Shown piece by piece: positions 9,730 through 17,476 of a DNA stretch of 64,000 nucleotides. Numbering within the stretch: the first letter of the stretch is position 1; every line of letters starts with the position of its first letter. The notes beneath the pieces are model-generated. The model was not told where the DNA came from. It saw only the letters and a list, made by a program, of their open reading frames with translations, and did no database searches. The stretch lies in assembly GCA_013791775.1 (NCBI GenBank), contig VMTE01000025.1, forward strand, positions 1-64,000, given 5' to 3'. Source of the DNA: Hyphomonas sp. (GTDB lineage: Bacteria > Pseudomonadota > Alphaproteobacteria > Caulobacterales > Hyphomonadaceae). Made by a program: the position numbers and the translations under genes.

Positions 9730-10096
9730 GGTAACGACTCACGCAAGGGAAATCTGATCTTGCGGGTCTACTCCCCGACCGATGGCGCTTCAAGAAACTT
9801 GGTTTGAAGAAAGCAGGCCGACCTGGAAACGTCTGCTGACGTTTGCGTTCACGGAAAGCGGGCGTCTGGCCTGAACCGGAAACAAGCGGGCCCGCCGAAC
9901 GGGGACATGTCCGGCGGGCCCTTCAGAAACTTCCGCAGGCTGGGTGGGGGGACGCACGCGGAAGCCTGAATTCACTATCTCGTAAGTCTACAACCGAATT
10001 CAACCCGGAAGCAGTCTCTAAAGCGTTAACAATTTTACATGAGCCGGTCGCCGAGACCGTCCCCTCTGGAACGGTCCATACATGAACGGGACCCAA
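9730..10096. other. Gene-free region between AI-2E permease and glutamate dehydrogenase
   Basis: This 367-bp stretch holds no credible gene. It must contain the promoter of the glutamate dehydrogenase gene and the 3' end signals of the AI-2E permease gene, both on the minus strand. I see a strong hairpin at 9888-9921 (listed separately) and a weaker one, GACCGT/ACGGTC, at 10055-10076 just after the permease stop. No clear -35/-10 pair was found. Confidence 0.5.
9888..9921 (-). terminator. Hairpin, possible terminator after the AI-2E permease gene
   Basis: GGGCCCGCCG (9888-9897) and CGGCGGGCCC (9912-9921) form a perfect 10-bp stem with a 14-base loop. On the minus strand it is followed by GCTTGTTTCC, a short T-rich run, so it could terminate transcription coming from the permease gene 175 bp upstream. 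Confidence 0.4.
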
Positions 10097-11206
10097 TTAG
10101 CCATTGTTTACTGCAGCCGCACCCCCGTCCGGCAGCCCCGCGCTCCCCCTTGGGTTGCCATCGGAGGACAGGAGGATGGCCATCCAGCGCATGTCCTTTG
10201 ACTGCGCCAGCAGGATCATCATCAGCACGGTCAGGGGCGCGGACAGGAACATCCCCGGTATGCCCCACAGGACGCCCCAGATGGCCAGTGCCAGCAGCAC
10301 GACCAGGGCCGACAGATTGAGCGACTCCCCCATCATCCGGGGCTGGATGAAGTTGCCGATGGAGAATTGCCAGAAACTGACCGTTCCGAAAACGATCGCC
10401 GCATAGACATACGAGTTCTCGGGCACGATTCCCGGCACCCAGCCCGGCACGGCCGGCTGGACCAGGGCAAACAGAGGTGGAACGAGGGCTGCGGCAATAG
10501 AACCTACCGTCGGTATATAATTCAGCACGAAAATGAGCGCCGAGAGGAACAGAGCGTTCTGGACCCCAAGCGCCAGCAGCGAGATGTAGCTGAGGATCGT
10601 GATCAGGGCTGAGATCAGGGTCTGGACCCAGAGATAACGCTCGATGCCGATCCGGGCCTCATTGCCGATGGCGCGTACCTGATCGCGCCGCTCGGCGCCG
10701 GGAAAGATGTTGTCGAGCTTGAGCGACCAGCCCGACTGGGCCGAGAACAGGAACGCCACGTAGATCAGGATCAGCATCAGGTCGCCCGACAGGCCGCTGA
10801 CCGAATTGGCGATGGTGGCAAAGAACTCCTGGCCGCGCGCGTTGAATATGAGCTGCGTCAACGTCGGCGCCTCGTGCATGCCGACAACCCTGTAGGCATC
10901 CGCAATCAGCGCATTGATCTTGGTCTCGTAATCGCCCGCGTCGCGGCCGAACTCGGCAACGCCATTGGCCATCAGCGCAATGAAGGCGACGAAGCCGCCC
11001 ATCACCATGAGGACGGCGATCAGGCGCGCCTGGTGCAGATTCACGTATCTGGTCGCATTGTCGATGGCGGTCGCGAAGCCTTCGATGATCAGGAACAGGA
11101 ACACGGCCAGCGCGAAGGTCGACAGGATATCCCGGCCTGCATACAGGAGCGCGAAGATGACGCCGGTGGCGATGATCCAGATGCCCACCCTGGCTGAACG
11201 ATCCAT
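10097..11206 (-). CDS. AI-2E family transporter (PerM-like permease)
   Basis: Inner-membrane protein of the AI-2E/PerM family, whose members export small molecules or ions; the substrate cannot be told from sequence. It has about eight hydrophobic segments in the usual arrangement: two pairs at the N-terminus, a soluble middle segment (NGVAEFGRDAGDYETK), then LSALIFVLNYIPTVGSI and the conserved GNFIQPRMMGESLNLS near the C-terminus. The ATG at 11206 is preceded by GGAG at 10 bases; a TTG two codons earlier is possible. The final 20 or so residues are Gly/Ala-rich. Confidence 0.88.
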   Translation of the reverse strand: MDRSARVGIWIIATGVIFALLYAGRDILSTFALAVFLFLIIEGFATAIDNATRYVNLHQARLIAVLMVMGGFVAFIALMANGVAEFGRDAGDYETKINALIADAYRVVGMHEAPTLTQLIFNARGQEFFATIANSVSGLSGDLMLILIYVAFLFSAQSGWSLKLDNIFPGAERRDQVRAIGNEARIGIERYLWVQTLISALITILSYISLLALGVQNALFLSALIFVLNYIPTVGSIAAALVPPLFALVQPAVPGWVPGIVPENSYVYAAIVFGTVSFWQFSIGNFIQPRMMGESLNLSALVVLLALAIWGVLWGIPGMFLSAPLTVLMMILLAQSKDMRWMAILLSSDGNPRGSAGLPDGGAAAVNNG

Positions 11207-11347
11207 GCTCAAACATCTCCGCGATTACGCCCTGCAGGGTGAAAGGCCCCGCGCACGGCGTCAAGCGCACGTCGCGGCTGATGCAGCTTGCCGAATCCGG
11301 CCAAATCACTAGCCTGCAGCGTTGGAATTCAGAATGAAGGGCCGAAT

Positions 11348-12871
11348 ATGAGCGACACAATCTTCCTGGGCGGCGCCGATGCCAATGGCACGGGCCATCC
11401 CGATGCGGCCCAGTCGCTGATCCTGAAGGTGGCGAACCGTCACGGCCTCGTCGCCGGCGCAACCGGCACCGGCAAGACGGTGACGCTGCAGATCATGGCG
11501 CAGGCCTTCTCGGACGCGGGGGTGCCGGTGTTTGCGGCGGACGTGAAAGGCGACCTGTCGGGCATCTGCATGCCGGGCAGCGAGACGCACAAGGCGCATG
11601 CGGCGCTGACCGCGCGCGCGCAGGCGATCGGCATGGGCGAGCTGAAATATGAAGGAGCGCCGACGATCTTCTGGGACGTGTTCGGCGAGTCGGGCCATCC
11701 GATCCGCGCCACGATCAGCGAGATGGGGCCCCTGCTCCTCTCGCGCCTGATGGGGCTGACCGATGTGCAGGAAGGCGTACTCAACATCGCCTTCCAGTAT
11801 GCCGATGATAACAGCCTGTTGCTGCTCGACCTGAAGGATCTGCGCAAGCTGCTGGTGAGTCTCGGCGACGACACGGTGCGCGCCGAGGTCAGCCGCAAGT
11901 ATGGCAACGTGGCGCCGGCGTCCCTGTCGGCGGTGCAGCGCGAGCTGCTGGTACTGGAGCGCGGCGGGGCGGAACGCTTCTTCGGCGAGCCGGCGCTGGA
12001 ACTGGCCGACTTCATGCGCACGACCACGGACGGGCGCGGCTATGTCAACATTCTCGACGCGCGCAAGCTGATCAACTCGCCAAAGCTCTATTCGACTTTC
12101 CTGCTCTGGCTGCTGTCGGAACTGTTCGAAGAGCTGCCGGAAGTGGGCGACCCGGACAAGCCGCGCCTCGTTTTCTTCTTTGACGAAGCCCACCTTCTGT
12201 TCGCAGACGCGCCGCCGGCGCTGATGCAGAAGATCGAACAGGTCGTGCGCCTGATCCGCTCGAAGGGGGTGGGCGTCTATTTCGTCACGCAGAACCCGCG
12301 CGACCTGCCGGAATCCGTCATCGCCCAGCTTGGCAACCGGCTGCAGCACGCACTGCGCGCCTATACGCCGACCGAGCAGAAGGCGGTGAAGTCGGCCGCG
12401 TCCTCGTTCCGGCCGAACCCCGCCTTCAAGACCGAAGCGGCAATCACCGAGATGGGCGTCGGCGAGGCGCTGGTCTCGACGCTGGAAGCCAAGGGCGCGC
12501 CGACGATGGTGCAGAAGACGATGATCCGCCCGCCATCCTCGCGCCTCGGCCCGGCCACCGACCCGGAACGCGCGGACATCCAGAAGACGAGCCCGGTGCT
12601 CGGCAAGTATGAGAAGACGGTGGACCGCGAGTCCGCCTACGAGATCCTGTCGAAGCGTGAGGAGGCCGCCGCCAAGGAGGCCGAGAAACTGGCGAAACTG
12701 GAGGCCAAGGCAAAGGAAGCCGAAGCCAAGGCAAAAGCCAGGGGCAAGACGACCACCCGCTCGCGCCGGATGAGCACGACCGAGCGCGCGGTCAACAACG
12801 CCGCCAGCACAGCCAGCCGCGAAGTGGTGCGGTATGTGCTGCGCGGCATCTTCGGAACACGGAAACGGTGA
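11348..12871 (+). CDS. DUF853 / HerA-like ATPase (YjgR family)
   Basis: A 507-residue cytoplasmic P-loop ATPase of the HerA-FtsK superfamily, related to E. coli YjgR; the physiological role is not established. Walker A GATGTGKT is at 37-44 and Walker B VFFFDEAH at 275-282. A sensor-like stretch FVTQNPRDLPESVIAQLGNR follows. The C-terminal 70 residues are a Lys/Ala/Glu-rich coiled coil followed by a basic segment (TTTRSRR). The start at 11348 opens the conserved MSDTIFLGG; an upstream frame extension to 11288 has no family-like sequence. The downstream small lipoprotein gene begins six bases later. Confidence 0.9.
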   Translation: MSDTIFLGGADANGTGHPDAAQSLILKVANRHGLVAGATGTGKTVTLQIMAQAFSDAGVPVFAADVKGDLSGICMPGSETHKAHAALTARAQAIGMGELKYEGAPTIFWDVFGESGHPIRATISEMGPLLLSRLMGLTDVQEGVLNIAFQYADDNSLLLLDLKDLRKLLVSLGDDTVRAEVSRKYGNVAPASLSAVQRELLVLERGGAERFFGEPALELADFMRTTTDGRGYVNILDARKLINSPKLYSTFLLWLLSELFEELPEVGDPDKPRLVFFFDEAHLLFADAPPALMQKIEQVVRLIRSKGVGVYFVTQNPRDLPESVIAQLGNRLQHALRAYTPTEQKAVKSAASSFRPNPAFKTEAAITEMGVGEALVSTLEAKGAPTMVQKTMIRPPSSRLGPATDPERADIQKTSPVLGKYEKTVDRESAYEILSKREEAAAKEAEKLAKLEAKAKEAEAKAKARGKTTTRSRRMSTTERAVNNAASTASREVVRYVLRGIFGTRKR

Positions 12872-12876
12872 CCCCC

Positions 12877-13074
12877 ATGCGCAGACTGATGCTTGTTGCC
12901 GCCCTCGCTCTTTCCGCCTGCGCCACCGGCCCTCAGGAGGGCGGATGGACCAGCGGCAAGGACGCGCAACCCTTTCAAACGGCGGTCGCTGCCTGCAGCC
13001 AGAGCAGCTACAATGTTGATACGAATTTCACGATCTGCATGGCGGGGCGCGGCTGGTCGCGGCTTTCGAAGTAG
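12877..13074 (+). CDS. Small hypothetical lipoprotein
   Basis: A 65-residue protein: MRRLMLVAALALSAC is a lipoprotein signal with lipobox LSAC. The mature part of about 50 residues carries two further cysteines (AACSQ and FTICMAGRGW) that may form a disulfide. The motif CMxxRGW near the C-terminus resembles that of many small proteobacterial lipoproteins, but I cannot name the family. It starts six bases after the HerA-like gene, so they are probably co-transcribed. A GTG three codons upstream is a less likely start. Confidence 0.7.
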   Translation: MRRLMLVAALALSACATGPQEGGWTSGKDAQPFQTAVAACSQSSYNVDTNFTICMAGRGWSRLSK

Positions 13075-13170
13075 CGCCCCTCCCGCCGCGTCAGGAGTGG
13101 CGGAAAGTCCCGGTCGTCCCTATAGTAATGGCAGAGCCCGATCAGACACGCCAAAGGGAGGCACCGGCCC

Positions 13171-14601
13171 ATGAAAGAGTATCTCAAGTTTTACATCGAC
13201 GGCGCCTGGGTTGACCCGGTCACGCCGCGCCGCCTCGAGGTCGAGAATCCGGCGACGGAAGAAAACTTCGCGGTCATCTCGCTCGGCTCGAAAGCCGATG
13301 CGGACAAGGCCGTAGCCGCTGCCAAGGCCGCCTTCCCGAGCTTCTCGCAAACCTCGGTCGAATACCGCGCCGACCTGCTCGACAAGATTGCCGCCGGAAT
13401 CCAGAAGCGCCTGCCGGAACTCGCCGAGGCGATTTCCAGCGAAATGGGCGCGCCGATGTGGCTGGCGAACGCGGCGCAGGTGCCGGCCGGGATGGGCCAC
13501 TTCGCAACTGCGGCCGCGATCCTGCGCAGCTACAAGTTCGAGGAACTGAAGGGCACGACCCTGGTGCGCAAGGAGCCGATCGGCGTCTGCGCGTTCATCA
13601 CGCCGTGGAACTGGCCGCTGAACCAGATCGCCTGCAAGGTCGCCCCGGCGCTGGCTGCGGGCTGCACGATGGTGCTGAAGCCTTCGGAAATCGCGCCGCT
13701 GGATGCGATGATCTTTGCCGAGATCCTGCATGAAGCCGGTGTGCCGAAAGGCGTGTTCAACCTCGTCAATGGCGACGGCCCGGGCGTTGGCTCGGTGCTC
13801 TCCTCGCACCCGGACGTGGACATGGTGAGCTTCACCGGTTCGACCCGCGCCGGCGTGCTTGTGGCGCAGGCCGCTGCCCCGACCGTCAAGCGCGTGGCGC
13901 AGGAACTCGGTGGCAAGAGCCCGAACATCGTCCTGCCGACGGCCGACCTGACCAAAGCCGTCTCGAGCGGCGTGATGGCGATGATGACGAATACCGGACA
14001 GAGCTGCAACGCGCCGAGCCGGATGTTTGTCCAGAAGGGCCAGCATGACCAGGCGCTCGCGATTGCCAAGGCGACCGCGGAGTCCGTGAAGGTGATGATG
14101 CCGGCGGAAGCCTCGCCCGGCGCCATTGGCCCGATCTCGAACGGCAACCAGTACCAGAAGGTCCAGGACCTGATCCAGAAGGGCATCGAAGAGGGCGCAA
14201 CCCTCGTGGCCGGTGGTCCGGGCCGTCCCGAGGGCTTCAACAAGGGCTACTTCGCCCGCCCGACCGTGTTTGGCAACGTGCGCAATGACATGACCATCGC
14301 CCGCGAGGAAATCTTCGGGCCGGTGTTGTGCATCCTGCCCTATGACACGGTCGATCAGGCCGTGGAGATGGCGAACGACACGGTTTACGGCCTTGCCGGT
14401 TACGTCCAGGGCCCGGAGAAAGAGGCCAACGCCGTCGCCAACCGCATCCGCGCCGGCCAGATCCAGGTCAACGGCGCACGCCCTGACTTTTCGGCGCCGT
14501 TCGGCGGCTATGGCCAGTCCGGCAACGGCCGCGAGTGGGGCGAGCATGGCTTCGAGGAATTCCTCGAAGTGAAAGCCGTGATCGGTTACGCGGCAGCCTG
14601 A
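13171..14601 (+). CDS. NAD(P)-dependent aldehyde dehydrogenase
   Basis: Oxidises an aldehyde to its carboxylic acid, cytoplasmic, 476 residues, the normal family length. Catalytic elements are all present: oxyanion Asn147 in PWNWP, general base Glu245 in ELGGKSPNIV, and nucleophile Cys279 in NTGQSCNAPSR. The nucleotide-binding FTGSTRAG is at 221-228. Overall features resemble the broad aldehyde dehydrogenase class rather than a named enzyme, so the substrate is unknown. A strong AGGGAGG ribosome binding site precedes the ATG and a clear terminator follows the gene. Confidence 0.92.
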   Translation: MKEYLKFYIDGAWVDPVTPRRLEVENPATEENFAVISLGSKADADKAVAAAKAAFPSFSQTSVEYRADLLDKIAAGIQKRLPELAEAISSEMGAPMWLANAAQVPAGMGHFATAAAILRSYKFEELKGTTLVRKEPIGVCAFITPWNWPLNQIACKVAPALAAGCTMVLKPSEIAPLDAMIFAEILHEAGVPKGVFNLVNGDGPGVGSVLSSHPDVDMVSFTGSTRAGVLVAQAAAPTVKRVAQELGGKSPNIVLPTADLTKAVSSGVMAMMTNTGQSCNAPSRMFVQKGQHDQALAIAKATAESVKVMMPAEASPGAIGPISNGNQYQKVQDLIQKGIEEGATLVAGGPGRPEGFNKGYFARPTVFGNVRNDMTIAREEIFGPVLCILPYDTVDQAVEMANDTVYGLAGYVQGPEKEANAVANRIRAGQIQVNGARPDFSAPFGGYGQSGNGREWGEHGFEEFLEVKAVIGYAAA

Positions 14602-14626
14602 TCCGGGCCGCCCGCCGAGTTACCGG

Positions 14627-14661
14627 AAGCGGCAGCCCCACCGGCTGCCGTTTCTTTTTTT
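14627..14661 (+). terminator. Rho-independent terminator after aldehyde dehydrogenase
   Basis: CGGCAGCC (14630-14637) pairs with GGCTGCCG (14643-14650) around a five-base loop, extended by AA/TT pairs, and is followed by TTTCTTTTTTT. Confidence 0.88.
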
Positions 14662-14683
14662 CCGCGTACGGAGGAACAAGCCC

Positions 14684-15298
14684 ATGACCCTGAAACTTCA
14701 CCACCTCAACGCCTCGCGGTCGCAGCGCATTGTCTGGTTGCTGCTCGAACTCGGCGTGCCGCACGAGATTATCCACCACAAGCGCAACGAGACGACCCGG
14801 CTGGCGCCGCCGGACCTGATGAAGATCCACCCGCTCGGCAAGTCGCCGCTGCTGGAGCATGATGGCGTGGTGATTGCCGAGACCGGCGCAATTGCCCAAT
14901 ACCTGCTGGCCAAGTTCGATCCCGCGCACAGATTGCATCCCGAAACGGACTCGCCGGACTTTCCGCGTTACCTCGAATGGATCCATTCGGCGGAAGGCGC
15001 CGCGTTCCTGCCGTCGCTGCTGACGCTCTATCTGGGGTTGGCGGGGGCGATGGACGGCCCCGTGGGGCACCGGACCGAGCAGGAACGCGAAAAGGCCGCC
15101 AACCACATCGAGGTTCACCTGTCCCAGAATGCCTATTTCGCCGGCAGCCAGTTCACGGCTGCAGATTGCCTGATGGGTTTCCAGATCGTGACCGCGAAAG
15201 CCCAGGGCGCACTGGCGAACCGGCCGGCGACGAGCGCCTGGCTGGACAAGGTCACCGCGCGGGACGCCTATAAGGCCATGCTGGCGGTCGGGGTCTGA
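14684..15298 (+). CDS. Glutathione S-transferase family protein
   Basis: A 204-residue protein with an N-terminal thioredoxin fold (HLNASRSQRIVWLLLELGV, then HPLGKSPLLEHDG, then ETGAIAQYLL, the glutathione-binding region) and a C-terminal helical domain from about residue 88 (FAGSQFTAADCLMGFQ, the conserved N-capping box area). Such enzymes conjugate glutathione to electrophiles or serve as peroxidases or isomerases; the substrate is unknown. GGAGG lies 9 bases before the ATG. It sits alone behind the aldehyde dehydrogenase terminator. Confidence 0.9.
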   Translation: MTLKLHHLNASRSQRIVWLLLELGVPHEIIHHKRNETTRLAPPDLMKIHPLGKSPLLEHDGVVIAETGAIAQYLLAKFDPAHRLHPETDSPDFPRYLEWIHSAEGAAFLPSLLTLYLGLAGAMDGPVGHRTEQEREKAANHIEVHLSQNAYFAGSQFTAADCLMGFQIVTAKAQGALANRPATSAWLDKVTARDAYKAMLAVGV

Positions 15299-15422
15299 TC
15301 GACCCCGGCGCTTGTAGACGGCTGCAAGGCGGTCTCACAAAATTACGATTAGGAAAGTTGTCTGGCATTCAGCTTACCGGGCCCATAGATAGAAGAGGTA
15401 CAATCTGTCAGGAGACATTCAG

Positions 15423-16010
15423 ATGTCGAAGATCAGTATGGTAACGGGGCTCGCCGCCTTGGCGATGCTCGGCGCGTGCGCCACCGCAACGCCCTACCAG
15501 GCCGCAAGCGGCACGGATCGGGGCTATTCCGAGCAGAAGATCGAGAACAACCGGTTCCAGGTCCAGTTTGCGGGAAACTCGCTGACTGACCGCAAGACGG
15601 TGGAGACTTACCTTCTCTACCGCGCGGCGGAGCTGACCAAGCAGAACGGCTATGACCACTTCCGCGTCATGCGGCGCGACACCGACGCGAACACGAAAGT
15701 TGTCGCCTCCGGCGCGGCCTATTCGCCGTTCTATGATCACTTCTATTGCGACTACCGGTACTTCGGACCCCGCGCCGCCTACTTCCGCGATCCCTATCGC
15801 AGCTATTATCCGGGTCCGTCCTATGCGTCGCGCTTCGGGTATTATGACCCTTTCTGGGGCGGTCCGGCAGATTTTCGCGAACAGACGAGCTATATCGCCT
15901 CGGCCGAGATCATCATGGGCAAAGGCGAGAAGCCTGACGACGTGGCCTATTTCGATGCCGCCCAGGTGATCTTCAATCTCACTGGTACGATCCAGTGGCC
16001 GGAGTCCTGA
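15423..16010 (+). CDS. Lipoprotein, probably CC0125/CC1285 family
   Basis: A 195-residue envelope lipoprotein: signal MSKISMVTGLAALAMLGAC with lipobox LGAC. The region GYSEQKIENNRFQVQFAGNS followed by DRKTVETYLLYRAAELT is the hallmark I associate with the Caulobacter CC0125/CC1285 lipoprotein family of unknown function. The middle is tyrosine-rich (YFRDPYRSYYPGPSY). An AGGAG ribosome binding site is present. The family assignment is from memory and was not checked by search. Confidence 0.75.
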   Translation: MSKISMVTGLAALAMLGACATATPYQAASGTDRGYSEQKIENNRFQVQFAGNSLTDRKTVETYLLYRAAELTKQNGYDHFRVMRRDTDANTKVVASGAAYSPFYDHFYCDYRYFGPRAAYFRDPYRSYYPGPSYASRFGYYDPFWGGPADFREQTSYIASAEIIMGKGEKPDDVAYFDAAQVIFNLTGTIQWPES

Positions 16011-16034
16011 GCTGACGGAACGCGCCGGCAGAGC

Positions 16035-16069
16035 GCCCCGCGTACGCAGCGCGGCGTGCGGGGCTATTT
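16035..16069 (+). terminator. Hairpin, likely terminator after the lipoprotein gene
   Basis: GCCCCGC (16035-16041) pairs with GCGGGGC (16058-16064) and is followed by TATTTAAT. The loop is itself GC-rich. It lies 25 bp after the lipoprotein stop. Confidence 0.45.
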
Positions 16070-16145
16070 AATAGATTCCATGCCCATTCGGTACTAGGCA
16101 ATCACGCCCGGCGGGTCCAGAACGGGCCGTTCCCTTTCCTCCCGG

Positions 16146-17414
16146 ATGTTGCGCTGCCCGATGGCCGATTCAGAATCCCTCCGCGCACCGCCGTTGGCGC
16201 CGCCTGCCGGGCTGCGCAAGGTTGAGCTGGTGGCGATGATTGCCGGGTTGATGACGCTGAACGCCATGGCGATCGACGTCATGCTGCCGGCGTTGTCGCA
16301 GATTGCGGCGGCGACCGGACTGACGGCCGAAGGCGGCCCCACCGACAACCGCCAGCAACTGATCATCTTCGCCTATGTGCTGGGCTTTGGCGCGCCGCAA
16401 CTTGTCTGGGGCCCCGTGACCGACCGGTTCGGCCGGCGCGCACCGCTGTTCATCGGGCTCGCGGGCTATATCGCCGTGTCGCTGCTTTGCGTGATCGTCA
16501 GCGACTTCTGGGCGCTGCTGGCTGCGCGCTTCCTGCAGGGCATCTTCTCTTCCGGTGCCCGGATCGTGGCCACGGCGGTGGTACGCGACACGTTTGCAGG
16601 CCGCGCCATGGCGAGCTTCATGTCGCTGGTCATGTCCATCTTCATGATCGTTCCGATCATCGCGCCGAGCCTCGGACAAGCGATCCTGCTGTTTGCGCCC
16701 TGGGAAGGCATTTTCATCTGGCTGGCCATCTGGGGCAGCGTGATGCTGGCCTGGACCTGGCTGCGCTTGCCGGAGACATTGCCCGCCGCCGCGCGCCGGC
16801 CATTGAACTTCGCCAGCGCCTTCGGGGCCTATCTGAGCGTGCTGCGCTCGCAGGTGAGCTTTGGCTATATGTGCGCTTCCGGCATCGTGTTCGGGGCGCT
16901 GTTCGCCTTCATTGCCTCGTCCGAGCAGGTCTTCCGCCAGGTGTTCGGCAAGGGCGACACGTTTGCCTTGTGGTTTGCCGGGATAGCGGGCGTGATGGCG
17001 GCGGCCAACTTCATGAACTCGCGCCTCGTCGTGAAGATCGGCATGCGGCGCATCAGCCACACGGCCCTGATCGTGTTCACGGTGCTGTCGGCAACGCTGG
17101 CACTCTCAACACTGTTGTTTGGCGAGAACTTCGCCGTGTTCTTCCCGCTGTTTGCAATCGCCTTCGGCTGCTTCGGCCTGATGGGCTCGAACTTTTCGGC
17201 GCTGGCGATGGAGCCACTGGGCAAAATCGCCGGCACCGCCTCGGCCGCCTACGGCTTCGCCACGACGCTCGCCTCGGCCGTGACCGGCGCCTTCATCGGG
17301 TCCCTGTTCAACGGCTCGACCGTGCCGTTGATGTCCGGCTTTGCCTGCCTGGGCGCCGGCGCGCTGGTCGTCGTGGTGATCACCGAGAAGGGCCGGCTGT
17401 TCAGCACCCGCTGA
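16146..17414 (+). CDS. MFS efflux transporter, Bcr/CflA type
   Basis: A 422-residue inner-membrane drug:H+ antiporter-like protein with about 12 hydrophobic segments. The family motif A is GPVTDRFGRR in loop 2-3. The TM1 sequence MTLNAMAIDVMLPAL with an embedded Asp is typical of the DHA1 Bcr/CflA group. The substrate is unknown. The ATG at 16146 has no good Shine-Dalgarno; the ATG at 16161 (MADSESLR) is an alternative start. The gene is convergent with ecm, 62 bp away. Confidence 0.88.
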   Translation: MLRCPMADSESLRAPPLAPPAGLRKVELVAMIAGLMTLNAMAIDVMLPALSQIAAATGLTAEGGPTDNRQQLIIFAYVLGFGAPQLVWGPVTDRFGRRAPLFIGLAGYIAVSLLCVIVSDFWALLAARFLQGIFSSGARIVATAVVRDTFAGRAMASFMSLVMSIFMIVPIIAPSLGQAILLFAPWEGIFIWLAIWGSVMLAWTWLRLPETLPAAARRPLNFASAFGAYLSVLRSQVSFGYMCASGIVFGALFAFIASSEQVFRQVFGKGDTFALWFAGIAGVMAAANFMNSRLVVKIGMRRISHTALIVFTVLSATLALSTLLFGENFAVFFPLFAIAFGCFGLMGSNFSALAMEPLGKIAGTASAAYGFATTLASAVTGAFIGSLFNGSTVPLMSGFACLGAGALVVVVITEKGRLFSTR

Positions 17415-17476
17415 CGGTCGGCGCCGGGCCGTTCGGGCCGGGCTGGATCCGGAAGCGAGCCTTCAGGATGCTGGAC